DNA of 64,000 nt from Bacillota bacterium (GTDB lineage: Bacteria; Bacillota; Clostridia; Acetivibrionales; JANLFN01): contig JAEZTC010000006.1 of NCBI GenBank assembly GCA_023421675.1, positions 124,001 to 188,000 on the forward strand. Direction: 5' to 3'. Below are positions 1-7,938 of the stretch, in pieces. The stretch's first letter is position 1, and every line of letters starts with the position of its first letter. The position numbers were made by a program, and so were the translations under genes. A model generated the notes under the pieces. It saw nothing but the letters and a program-made list of their open reading frames with translations. It ran no database searches and was not told where the DNA came from.

Positions 1-909
1 ATCAAGGTCGATCCTGAAAAAATATATATAACAGCAGGTGCAACGTATGCACTGCATCTAATATCTGAACTGCTATGTAACAAAGATAGAGGTATTTTGA
101 CGGAGGACCCGTGTCACCTTGGAATGCTTAGGGTATTAAACAACAAGGACTTCCCCATATATCCCGTAGCTGTAGATGAGCATGGGCTGATAACAGAGAA
201 TCTTCCAGTAAGGAATGCAGCGGCTGTATATGTAACTCCATCCCATCAGTTCCCATTGGGCGGCATTCTTCCAGCATACCGCCGTGCTGATTTAATACGT
301 TATGCAAGAGAAAACAATTGTTATATTATAGAAGATGATTATGACAGTGAATTCCGGTACTGTGGTGAACCTGTTGCACCAATTTATTCAATAGATAAGG
401 AACATGTTATTTATGTGGGGACCTTTAGTAAAATCCTTTTTCCAGCTTTACGGATAGGTTATGTCATTCTTCCGAATGAGCTGCATGGAAAGTGGAAATA
501 TTTAAGAACGCATACTGATGTACAGAATCCTCCGTTTGAACAGGCTGCTTTAGCGGAATACCTTGGTTCAAGGAAATTGGACAGATATGTTCAGAGAATG
601 CGAAGGGTATATGGCGAAAGACGGCTTGTTCTTATAAATAGCTTAAAACAGGCATTTGAAAATGAAGAACTCCGTTTTTGGGGGGATTCAGCAGGTCTTC
701 ATCTTGCAGTTCAGTTTAAAGGCAGAACATTTGACAAGGATTTTATAAATAACTGCAAAAGAAACGGTATACGAATTAATACTGTAGAACATCACTGTAT
801 AAGTAAAGGTCTGCATATGGATAAGCTATTAATTGGATATGGCCATATGGAACCGGACGAGATCAGAGTAGCGGTTTCAGTGTTACATGGTTATGTTTCA
901 TTAATGTAA
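1..909 (+). CDS. MocR-type PLP aminotransferase-like regulator, C-terminal part
   Basis: The reading frame is open from base 1, so the gene starts outside the window. What remains is a fold-type I aminotransferase domain as found in MocR/PdxR-type GntR regulators, which use PLP as effector. Visible landmarks are the IIEDDYDSEFRY block, which holds the Asp that contacts the PLP ring nitrogen, and GTFSKILFPALRIGY, where the Lys codon at 430-432 is the expected Schiff-base lysine. The N-terminal winged helix that would prove the MocR class is not visible, so a free aminotransferase remains possible. No clear terminator follows before yjbQ. Confidence 0.8.
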   Translation: MKVDPEKIYITAGATYALHLISELLCNKDRGILTEDPCHLGMLRVLNNKDFPIYPVAVDEHGLITENLPVRNAAAVYVTPSHQFPLGGILPAYRRADLIRYARENNCYIIEDDYDSEFRYCGEPVAPIYSIDKEHVIYVGTFSKILFPALRIGYVILPNELHGKWKYLRTHTDVQNPPFEQAALAEYLGSRKLDRYVQRMRRVYGERRLVLINSLKQAFENEELRFWGDSAGLHLAVQFKGRTFDKDFINNCKRNGIRINTVEHHCISKGLHMDKLLIGYGHMEPDEIRVAVSVLHGYVSLM

Positions 910-949
910 TGTTTGCAAAATAATTTTGAAAATATATTCAATGAGACCA

Positions 950-982
950 TTCATTTGGCACATTGGGGACATGGAGGTTAAT
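950..982 (+). repeat. REP-like repeat fragment, copy 1 (leader of the YjbQ gene)
   Basis: These 33 bases recur identically at 21438-21470. In both places they end at an AUG and supply the GGAGG ribosome binding site, although the downstream genes are unrelated. This copy has lost the left arm of the inverted repeat that is still present in the second copy. Confidence 0.7.
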
Positions 983-983
983 T

Positions 984-1376
984 ATGGAATACTCGGTAAA
1001 AACCACAAAATCAGATGATTTTATTAATATTACTAACATGGTAAGGCAGGAAGTCAGGCAGAGCGGTGTGAAAAATGGAATAGTTGTTACCTTTGTACCA
1101 CATACCACAGCAGGCATTACCATAAATGAAAATGCTGACCCGGATGTTGTACATGATGTTCTGCTCGGATTGAGGAGAGCTTTCCCTGAAAGTACACAAT
1201 ATCTACACGCTGAAGGTAATTCACATGCCCATTTAAAGGCTTCTGCCATGGGGTCATCTTGTACTGTAATAATTGAAAACGGTGAGTTGAAACTTGGAAT
1301 GTGGCAGGGAATTTATTTCTGTGAGTTTGATGGTCCAAGAAACAGAAAGGTATACATAAAAGTAATTGGCGATTAA
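984..1376 (+). CDS. yjbQ: YjbQ/UPF0047 family protein
   Basis: A 130-residue protein of the YjbQ (UPF0047) family, small beta-rich trimers for which weak thiamine-phosphate-synthase activity has been reported; the physiological role is unsettled. Family hallmarks are VTFVPHTTAGITINENADPDV near residues 40-60, GNSHAHLKASAMGSS with the two conserved His, and the terminal block LGMWQGIYFCEFDGPRNRKV. The ATG at 984 is chosen because GGAGG lies 7 bases upstream; the frame extends a few codons further but without a ribosome site. The leader is part of a dispersed repeat (950-982). Confidence 0.9.
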   Translation: MEYSVKTTKSDDFINITNMVRQEVRQSGVKNGIVVTFVPHTTAGITINENADPDVVHDVLLGLRRAFPESTQYLHAEGNSHAHLKASAMGSSCTVIIENGELKLGMWQGIYFCEFDGPRNRKVYIKVIGD

Positions 1377-1408
1377 TGCGATTTTTTGTCATAAAAACAA
1401 ATAATTAC

Positions 1409-1437
1409 TTGCCTTTTTAGTGGAGGTAGTATATTAT
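1409..1437 (+). promoter_or_regulatory. Sigma-A promoter for the EAL gene leader
   Basis: TTGCCT at 1409-1414 and TATTAT at 1432-1437 with a 17-base spacer. The predicted start near 1444 gives a leader of about 100 bases that contains a small hairpin (1442-1459) and then a full intrinsic terminator (1475-1520) before the coding region. Confidence 0.5.
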
Positions 1438-1474
1438 TTAGAAAAGCGAAGAAGCTTTTGATTTTTGTCAATGC

Positions 1475-1520
1475 AGCCTTTTGGAATAGTTCTTATTACT
1501 ATTCCGGAAGGCTTTTTATT
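1475..1520 (+). terminator. Intrinsic terminator inside the EAL leader
   Basis: A 15-bp stem (arms 1475-1489 and 1499-1513, two G-U pairs) followed by a T-rich tract. It ends 22 bases before the EAL start codon. It can end the yjbQ transcript, but because a good promoter lies upstream of it (1409-1437) it may also act as an attenuator. Confidence 0.8.
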
Positions 1521-1542
1521 TTGATTTTTCGGAGGAGTAACG

Positions 1543-2808
1543 ATGCAGCTTTTGAATCTTAACGAAAATGAACAAAAAACATTTAAAATTAAAGAAATAG
1601 TGGATGAAAAAAGCTTGGTAGCGTACTTTCAGCCTATTGTATCTGTTGGAAGAAAAATGATATGTGGTTTCGAAGGTTTGGTCAGAGGTATAAACACACT
1701 GACAAATGAGTTGATTTCACCAATAGATTTGTTCAAGGCAGCACAGGATGAAGGACTTGTTATTGAGCTGGATAGAGCCTGCAGAGATATTGTAATTAAA
1801 TCTTTTGCCAATCTATATAGTGAAAACTCCAATATGTTATTGTTCCTTAATATTGATGCATCAATTATAGACTTTGTCGGTGGCTCCAACTATTTAATAG
1901 ACCAAGTTTACAGATATGGGATGAGGCCTGAAAATATTGTTATAGAGATCAAGGAAACAATAGTCCAGGATCCAACAGCGTTAAAGAAATTTATAAACAG
2001 ATACAGAAAGCTTGGTTTTCTTATAGCTTTGGATGATGTGGGTTCGGGTTTCTCAAATCTTGATAGGATACCACTGGCAAAGCCTGATATTATTAAAATT
2101 GATCTGTCACTTGTAAGAAATATTCATAATAACTATTATAAACAGGAAGTTTTTAAATCGTTGGTCAGTTTAGCTAACAGAATTGGAGCTCTTATAATTG
2201 CTGAAGGTGTTGAAATCGAGCAGGAAGCTGTGGAAACGCTGAAGATTGGCGGACATATGATACAGGGTTATTATTTCTCTAAACCACAGGAAGTTTGTAG
2301 TATACAGGATATTATTAATAAGCTTGACATACTAAGTACGAGTTTTAAAACATTTATTAATAAAAAGATAAAAGAAGAGAGACAAAAATATAAGCACCTG
2401 AATCTGGTTGTGAATACTGCAATTGAGGAACTTTCACAATTAAAAAGTGATGATTTTAATGAGAAACTATCATTAACAGCTTACTCCAATAAAATTATTG
2501 AATGTATTTATGTACTTGATGAAAAGGGAATTCAAATAAGTGATACAATATGCTTTTGCTGTAAGGATGGAGGTAAGGAGAATTTAATTTTCTACTCAGC
2601 TAGAAAGGGTACAGACCATTCAATGAAAGGGTATTACTACAATCTTACAAACGCAAAACTTAGAAAACATATAACAGACCCTTATGTTTCACTGGCAACA
2701 GGAAATCTTTGCATTACGTACTCAAAGTTATTCACCAATATTGACAATAAAGAATATATATTATGTATAGACTTTTTTGACTTTTTGAGAGAAATAAAAT
2801 TTTATTGA
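1543..2808 (+). CDS. EAL-domain cyclic-di-GMP phosphodiesterase with C-terminal sensor-like region
   Basis: Predicted cytosolic c-di-GMP phosphodiesterase of 421 residues. The EAL domain covers about residues 20-265. The signature reads EGL at 44-46; the metal and catalytic set looks complete: LNIDAS, IEIKET, DDVGSG near 164-169, the Lys of IIKID near 185, IAEGVE and the closing IQGYYFSKP. So the enzyme is probably active. Residues 270-421 form a helical linker and an alpha/beta domain resembling the PAS-like C-terminal half of YkuI, a plausible ligand sensor. The start follows GGAGG at 1532-1536. A terminator lies in the leader, so expression may be attenuated. Confidence 0.88.
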   Translation: MQLLNLNENEQKTFKIKEIVDEKSLVAYFQPIVSVGRKMICGFEGLVRGINTLTNELISPIDLFKAAQDEGLVIELDRACRDIVIKSFANLYSENSNMLLFLNIDASIIDFVGGSNYLIDQVYRYGMRPENIVIEIKETIVQDPTALKKFINRYRKLGFLIALDDVGSGFSNLDRIPLAKPDIIKIDLSLVRNIHNNYYKQEVFKSLVSLANRIGALIIAEGVEIEQEAVETLKIGGHMIQGYYFSKPQEVCSIQDIINKLDILSTSFKTFINKKIKEERQKYKHLNLVVNTAIEELSQLKSDDFNEKLSLTAYSNKIIECIYVLDEKGIQISDTICFCCKDGGKENLIFYSARKGTDHSMKGYYYNLTNAKLRKHITDPYVSLATGNLCITYSKLFTNIDNKEYILCIDFFDFLREIKFY

Positions 2809-2833
2809 CAAAAAGTTTAAATCTTGATAACAT
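2805..2833 (+). promoter_or_regulatory. Promoter of the T-box leader
   Basis: TTGACA at 2805-2810 and TAACAT at 2828-2833, 17-base spacer, overlapping the end of the EAL gene. The predicted start is near 2840, just before the structured T-box leader. Confidence 0.5.
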
Positions 2834-2839
2834 AATTAA

Positions 2840-3143
2840 CAATAATTAAATGCGTTGATAGGGAAAACACACTGCAGTATGTTGCCACAGAGAGCTGTCG
2901 TCTGCTGAAAGACAGCGCACAACACAGGAGTGAACTCCCCCTTGAGCAGTCAGCTGAAAGCTATAATACAAATATTATTATTGCAAGTAGGTGTGAACGG
3001 GTTTCTCGCCGTTACAATGAGATGGCATTCATCTTTATGATTGATGCTGCTAAGCGGGTATATTTATACCAATTAGAGTGGTACCACGGAAGCATAAGCT
3101 TTCGTCTCTTGCAGAAATGCTAAGGGACGAAGGCTTTTTTTGT
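2840..3143 (+). promoter_or_regulatory. T-box riboswitch (tRNA-sensing leader)
   Basis: About 300 bases with T-box layout. Stem I shows the AGAGAGC distal motif (about 2889-2895), a GCTGTC/GACAGC hairpin, and the block ending in CCTTGAGC. A GC-rich stem III-like hairpin lies near 2995-3015. The canonical T-box sequence AGAGTGGTACCACGGAAGC is at 3075-3093. It is followed by a terminator (3096-3141, stem around TTCGTCtCTT/AAGgGACGAA with a run of seven T). Uncharged tRNA binding should stabilise the antiterminator. The specifier codon is not certain; CTGAAAGC around 2953-2960 offers AGC (Ser) or GCU (Ala). The regulated gene is not a tRNA synthetase, which is unusual. Confidence 0.92.
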
Positions 3144-3203
3144 ACCCTTGGTTATAAAACCTTAACCACCCACTACGGTATTTTTGATTAGGAGGAATTT
3201 ACT

Positions 3204-5735
3204 ATGAAAATTGCATTCTCGACCCTCGGCTGTCCGGATTTTAGCTGGACGGACATTTATTCAATGGCTAAGGATCTTGGATTTGATGGGATTGAAATCC
3301 GCGGACTTGGTAATGAAATCTATGCGGTAAAAGCACAGCCTTTTACAGAATCACAGCTTCCACAAACAGTTAGGGAATTGTCCAAACTGCGTCTTGAGAT
3401 TCCATGTCTTTCATCTGGCTGCTGCCTTAAGTTCTCAGAAAAAACCGAAAGCAACTGCAGTGAGATAAAGGAGTATATAACTCTTGCATCAAAGTTAGGT
3501 ACGCCTTATATACGTGTACTTGCTGACCTTGAGCCTCAGCCTAATGGTGAGATTGATGATCAAAAGGTAATTAATGCAATTAACGATTTGATCCCATATG
3601 CTGAAGAAAAAGGGGTTACCTTGCTAATTGAAACTAATGGTGTTTACTCGGATACCGACCGTTTGCGCAAGCTGCTTGATCATATAGCAAGTGACGCAGT
3701 AGCCGCACTTTGGGATATACATCACCCTTACCGCTTTGCAGGAGAAACTCCTGGCAAAACTGTGCAGAACCTTGGTGCATATATTAAATATGTTCATGTT
3801 AAGGATTCGATTATTGAAAACGGAACTATAAAGTACCGCATGATGGGTGAAGGTAATCTTCCTATTGATGACTTTATGTTTGCACTACGCTCAATCAACT
3901 ATGAAGGATACATTTCGCTTGAATGGGTTAAACGCTGGGCTTCAGACCTTGAAGATGCAGGTATTGTATTCCCTCAGTTTGCTAACTTTATGACCCGTTA
4001 TACCGAAAAAAGAATTGCTAAAACACACTTGTACGATAACAATGCAAAAACCGGCAAATATGTTTGGGAAAAAGAAACTCTTATTGACCTCACTTTCCCG
4101 CAGGTTCTTGACCGAATGGTAGATGAGTTCCCAGACCAATATGCTTTCAGGTATACAACAATGGATTATACCAGAACTTATTCCGAATTCCGTGATGATG
4201 TGGATACTTTTGCAAGAACCTTGATTGCTCTGGGTGTTAAACCTGGTGACCACGTTTCAATCTGGGCTACAAATGTGCCGCAGTGGTATATAACCTTCTG
4301 GGCTGCCACTAAAATAGGAGCGGTTCTTGTTACCGTAAATACAGCTTATAAGATATATGAGGCAGAATACCTGCTCCGCCAGTCGGATACGCATACATTA
4401 ATAATGATAGACGGGTATAAGGATTCAGACTATGTAGGTATCATAAAGGAACTTTGCCCTGAATTGGAAACAAATGAACCTGGAAAACCTCTTCACTCTA
4501 AAAGGCTTCCTTTCCTGAGAAATGTAATTACCGTGGATTCCAGGCAGAAAGGCTGTCTTACCTGGGAAGAAGCTATTGAAATGGCTGATAGGGTTCCCAT
4601 TGAAGAGGTATACCGCCGTGCAGTTTCAATTAATAAACATGATGTTTGTAATATGCAGTATACATCCGGAACAACAGGTTTCCCCAAGGGTGTTATGCTT
4701 ACCCATTATAATGTTGTGAATAATGGTAAGAACATTGGTGACTGTATGGACCTTTCAACTGCAGATAAAATGATGATACATGTTCCTATGTTCCACTGTT
4801 TTGGAATGGTGTTGGCAATGACAGCTTCAATGACACATGGCGTTACAATGTGTCCGATTCCTTATTTCTCACCGAAGCAGTCACTTGATTGCATAAACAA
4901 GGAACAGATAACCTGTTTCCATGGAGTACCAACAATGTTTATTGCAATGCTTGAACATGAGGATTTCCCCAAGACCGACTTCTCTCATATGAGGACGGGA
5001 ATAATGGCTGGAAGCCCATGTCCTGTAAAGGTTATGCAGGACGTTGTAAATAAAATGAATATGACTCAGATAAGTATAGTATTTGGTCAGACTGAAGCAT
5101 CCCCAGGCTGTACTCAGAGCCGTGTTGATGACCCTCTGGAGGTTCGTGTAAACACTGTTGGACGTGCGCTCCCTGGTGTTGAATGTAAAATTGTTGATCC
5201 TGCAACAGGAGAAGATTTACCTGATAATATTGACGGTGAATTTGTCGCACGTGGATACAATATCATGAAGGGGTATTATAAAATGCCTGAGGCAACAGCC
5301 GCAGCGATTGATGCTGATGGATGGCTGCATACAGGTGACCTTGCAAGGCGTGACTCCGATGGTAACTATAAAATAACCGGACGTATCAAGGATATGATTA
5401 TTCGCGGTGGTGAAAACATCTATCCTAAGGAAATTGAAGACTTTATTTATACTCATCCTAAAGTAAAGGATGTGCAGGTTATAGGTGTTCCAGACCAGCA
5501 ATACGGTGAAGAAATTATGGCCTGTGTCATACTCAAAGAGGGCGTAACACTTACAGAAGAAGAGCTTAAGGATTATATCCGATCGCATATGGCAAAACAC
5601 AAGACCCCGCGTTATATAGACTTTGTGGATGAATTCCCAATGAATGCGGCAGGTAAGATCCTTAAATATAAAATGCGTGAACATGCAGTTGAAAAATTCG
5701 GTCTTCAAGCTGCTAGCAAGATAGAAACTGCTTAA
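3204..5735 (+). CDS. Fusion of xylose-isomerase-like TIM barrel and AMP-forming acyl-CoA ligase
   Basis: An 843-residue two-domain protein. Residues 1-270 match the xylose isomerase-like/AP endonuclease 2 TIM barrel (MKIAFSTLGCPDF start, LIETNG, WDIHHPYRF, YVHVKDS, GYISLEWVKRW), with plausible Glu/Asp/His metal ligands. Residues 280-840 are a complete ANL-superfamily acyl-CoA synthetase: P-loop YTSGTTGFPKG near 483, GQTEASPG, HTGDLARRDSDG, GRIKDMIIRGGENIYPKE near 727 and the catalytic Lys of AAGKILKYK near 815. The reaction expected is acid + ATP + CoA to acyl-CoA, AMP and PPi; the substrate is unknown. AGGAGG precedes the ATG. The frame is continuous with no internal start signal, so the fusion looks genuine. 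A T-box leader controls it and a thioesterase follows. Confidence 0.9.
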   Translation: MKIAFSTLGCPDFSWTDIYSMAKDLGFDGIEIRGLGNEIYAVKAQPFTESQLPQTVRELSKLRLEIPCLSSGCCLKFSEKTESNCSEIKEYITLASKLGTPYIRVLADLEPQPNGEIDDQKVINAINDLIPYAEEKGVTLLIETNGVYSDTDRLRKLLDHIASDAVAALWDIHHPYRFAGETPGKTVQNLGAYIKYVHVKDSIIENGTIKYRMMGEGNLPIDDFMFALRSINYEGYISLEWVKRWASDLEDAGIVFPQFANFMTRYTEKRIAKTHLYDNNAKTGKYVWEKETLIDLTFPQVLDRMVDEFPDQYAFRYTTMDYTRTYSEFRDDVDTFARTLIALGVKPGDHVSIWATNVPQWYITFWAATKIGAVLVTVNTAYKIYEAEYLLRQSDTHTLIMIDGYKDSDYVGIIKELCPELETNEPGKPLHSKRLPFLRNVITVDSRQKGCLTWEEAIEMADRVPIEEVYRRAVSINKHDVCNMQYTSGTTGFPKGVMLTHYNVVNNGKNIGDCMDLSTADKMMIHVPMFHCFGMVLAMTASMTHGVTMCPIPYFSPKQSLDCINKEQITCFHGVPTMFIAMLEHEDFPKTDFSHMRTGIMAGSPCPVKVMQDVVNKMNMTQISIVFGQTEASPGCTQSRVDDPLEVRVNTVGRALPGVECKIVDPATGEDLPDNIDGEFVARGYNIMKGYYKMPEATAAAIDADGWLHTGDLARRDSDGNYKITGRIKDMIIRGGENIYPKEIEDFIYTHPKVKDVQVIGVPDQQYGEEIMACVILKEGVTLTEEELKDYIRSHMAKHKTPRYIDFVDEFPMNAAGKILKYKMREHAVEKFGLQAASKIETA

Positions 5736-5750
5736 TTGAGTTTAAATATG

Positions 5751-5774
5751 GGCAGGGGACTTCAATCTCCTGCC
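5751..5774 (+). terminator. Hairpin between ligase fusion and thioesterase
   Basis: Stem GGCAGGGGA/TCTCCTGCC (one G-U pair) followed by a weak T-rich stretch. It may reduce read-through into the thioesterase gene or stabilise the upstream mRNA rather than stop transcription completely. Confidence 0.45.
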
Positions 5775-5808
5775 TATGATTTTTAATGCATAAAGGAAGG
5801 TATGAATA

Positions 5809-6216
5809 TTGGAACTTGAAAGCTTTAGAGAACACTTCAATTGCAGTGACAAATTCTCTGTAAGAAGCGGAATGAAATTAACAGAACTGCGTGAAGGATA
5901 TGCAAGGGTTGAAATGGCCATTGATGATTATAGTAAGAACTACATGGGAAGTATGCATGGAGGTTTGCTTTATACAATGGCTGATGTTGCAGCAGGAGCT
6001 TCAATGATTTATTGCGGCAAACAGGCTGTTACACTGAATGCCTCTACCGAATATATCAAAGCAGCATATTCTGGACTTGTAATAGCAGAAGGAAGGGTAA
6101 TAAGCGAGGGTAAGACAATATGCAGATGTGAAGTTGATGTTCACGCTGAAGATGGAACCCTATACTGTAAATCCCATATTACCATGTTTGTTACAGATAA
6201 AAATATTGTATATTAA
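5809..6216 (+). CDS. PaaI-family hotdog thioesterase
   Basis: A 135-residue hotdog-fold protein of the PaaI/YbgC-like acyl-CoA thioesterase group. The signature NYMGSMHGGLLYTMADVAAGAS (residues about 43-64) carries the HGG motif and the acidic residue of the central helix; the strand VTLNASTEYIKAA follows. The start is TTG at 5809, supported by AAGGAAGG 8 bases upstream; a nearby ATG at 5802 is out of frame. Its place directly behind the acyl-CoA ligase suggests it hydrolyses the CoA ester made by, or related to, that enzyme. Confidence 0.85.
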   Translation: MELESFREHFNCSDKFSVRSGMKLTELREGYARVEMAIDDYSKNYMGSMHGGLLYTMADVAAGASMIYCGKQAVTLNASTEYIKAAYSGLVIAEGRVISEGKTICRCEVDVHAEDGTLYCKSHITMFVTDKNIVY

Positions 6217-6236
6217 AGTTTTTTAGATCTGCTTGG

Positions 6237-6265
6237 AGTTCCGATTATAAATCGGAGCTTTTTTA
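6237..6265 (+). terminator. Intrinsic terminator after the thioesterase gene
   Basis: Near-perfect stem AGTTCCGATT / AAATCGGAGCT followed by TTTTTTATTAT. It closes the ligase-thioesterase unit. Confidence 0.85.
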
Positions 6266-6403
6266 TTATCTTCCTATTGCTTAACATAAAATATTAATGA
6301 TAATCTATTTATATATTTCAAGATACTGAAAAATATGACAATGAAGAAATTTGCAATTGAAAATCTTATGTAAATATATTATATTTAAATAAAATACATT
6401 GAT

Positions 6404-6414
6404 AAAAGTCTTTT
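6404..6414 (+). promoter_or_regulatory. Palindrome shared with the ABC importer promoter (candidate ROK operator)
   Basis: AAAAGTCTTTT lies 21 bases before the ROK gene. Its reverse complement AAAAGACTTTT occurs at 7892-7902, just before the ABC importer. A shared dyad at both units fits autoregulation and control by the ROK repressor, but the site is short and AT-rich. Confidence 0.35.
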
Positions 6415-6434
6415 ATGAAAGTTGGTGTCTGTGA

Positions 6435-7559
6435 TTGGCTGCCAGGGTAAATAGCATGGAAGTTAAGAGAATGAATAGAAATTCAATTTATAAACTTTTA
6501 TACAGGCATGAGGCTATCTCTATTAATGAAATTGCCAGCCGGTTAAACCTTAGTTTGCCAACGGTTACTCAGAATCTTAAAGAGCTTCTTGAGAAAGACC
6601 TGATTATTGAAACCGGTTTATTTGAATCTACCGGGGGAAGAAAGGCCAAAGCAATTAGTTTTAACGCATCGGCAAAGTATGCCATAGGACTTGATATTAC
6701 ACGAAACCATGTTGGGATAGCTTTAATAGATATTAGCGGTGAACTCATAAAAAGTATAAGGCTGCATTATCCATTTTTAAACACTACAGAGTATTTTGAG
6801 GGTATAGGTAAAGAGGTTAGGCAATTCATAACAGAGAGCTCAATAAATGAAAAAAAGATTCTGGGAGTTGGTATTGCCTTACCTGCTATATTATCAGGTG
6901 ATGGGAAAACAGTTGATTATGCAACAGTTATAGACTTTGAAGGCGGGAGTGTTGATAGATTTGCAGGCTTTATTCCTTACCCATGTATGTTGAGCAATGA
7001 TGCTAATGCTGCCGGTTTTGCCGAGTTGTGGGGAAATGAAGACTTAAATGATGCTGTATATCTTTCTCTCAATAATAGTGTTGGTGGATCTTTTATAATT
7101 GGAAAGAATATATATTCGGGACAAAACCAGCGCGGCGGGGAGTTTGGACATATGACAATTATACCTGAAGGAAATCTTTGTTATTGCGGTAAAAAAGGCT
7201 GTGTTGATGCTTACTGTTCTGCAAAAATCCTTTCAGATAGTACTGATGGAAACATAAGTGAGTTTTTCAAGCTTTTAAAATTAAACAGAGGACCTCAAAA
7301 AATTCTCTGGGATGAATATCTTAATCATCTTACAGTTGCAATTAATAATTTAAGAATGCTGTATGACTGTAATGTTATACTTGGCGGTTATGTTGGCGCC
7401 TATCTGGATGACTATATTGAATATATCCGTGAGCTTGTATCAAAAAGGAATACCTTTGAGAATGATGGTTCATATTTGTATGCATGTAAGTACAAAATGG
7501 AAGCTACCGCTGTTGGTGCTGCTTTACAGCATGTTAAGAATTACATTGATAATATTTAA
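6435..7559 (+). CDS. ROK-family transcriptional repressor
   Basis: A 374-residue XylR/NagC-like regulator. Residues about 10-65 form an N-terminal winged helix (INEIASRLNLSLPTVTQNLKELLEKDLI). The ROK sugar-kinase-like domain follows, with NDANAAGFAELW, GGEFGHMTI and the zinc motif CYCGKKGC, so sugar sensing is likely. The TTG at 6435 gives the longest frame but has a poor ribosome site; the ATG at 6456 with AGGG upstream is a good alternative, and ATG 6471 is also in frame. Directly downstream lie a sugar ABC importer and a polyol dehydrogenase, its probable targets. Confidence 0.9.
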   Translation: MAARVNSMEVKRMNRNSIYKLLYRHEAISINEIASRLNLSLPTVTQNLKELLEKDLIIETGLFESTGGRKAKAISFNASAKYAIGLDITRNHVGIALIDISGELIKSIRLHYPFLNTTEYFEGIGKEVRQFITESSINEKKILGVGIALPAILSGDGKTVDYATVIDFEGGSVDRFAGFIPYPCMLSNDANAAGFAELWGNEDLNDAVYLSLNNSVGGSFIIGKNIYSGQNQRGGEFGHMTIIPEGNLCYCGKKGCVDAYCSAKILSDSTDGNISEFFKLLKLNRGPQKILWDEYLNHLTVAINNLRMLYDCNVILGGYVGAYLDDYIEYIRELVSKRNTFENDGSYLYACKYKMEATAVGAALQHVKNYIDNI

Positions 7560-7938
7560 ATAATTGGCATTTATATGTTAACATAAAGTAGCTTTTAGTT
7601 ACTCAAATTTTCTTATGCTTTTTTAAAATAATATTATATTTTCCACTTGATACATTTTAAGGTGACAATTCTGTAAATGAGAAAATATGCACCTTGCAAT
7701 TCCTTTTTCTACACAAAAGTTCAATCTTTTTTAATCCTTATCCTTGAATAATTTACAAATAAAATATTGGTTGACATAAAGTTAAACACCAATATATAAT
7801 GTTTATAAAGTTATTTTACAAAAGTGTTTTAAAAAACACAAATATATAAGTGATTCACCAAAGTACCTTGATAACATTATAAGTATGTGTTAAAAGACTT
7901 TTGAAAACTAACAAAACCTTATGGGAGAAGGGAAGGAA
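7560..7938 (+). promoter_or_regulatory. Control region of the sugar ABC importer
   Basis: A consensus promoter sits here: TTGACA 7771-7776 and TATAAT 7795-7800, spacer 18. Downstream of the start are two dyads, GTGTTTT-AA-AAAACAC (7824-7839) and AAAAGACTTTT (7892-7902, shared with the ROK gene leader). Both lie in the 5' leader, where a repressor would block elongation or initiation. A weak hairpin at 7587-7603 with a T-rich tail may end the ROK transcript. No coding sequence is seen between 7560 and 7920. Confidence 0.6.

Noticed and set aside
1377..1542. Possible c-di-GMP riboswitch before the EAL gene
   Set aside because: The leader has hairpins and a terminator but lacks the conserved GEMM core blocks; I keep only the terminator.
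5217..5708. Minus-strand 163-codon frame inside the acyl-CoA ligase
   Set aside because: Antisense shadow of conserved ANL motifs.
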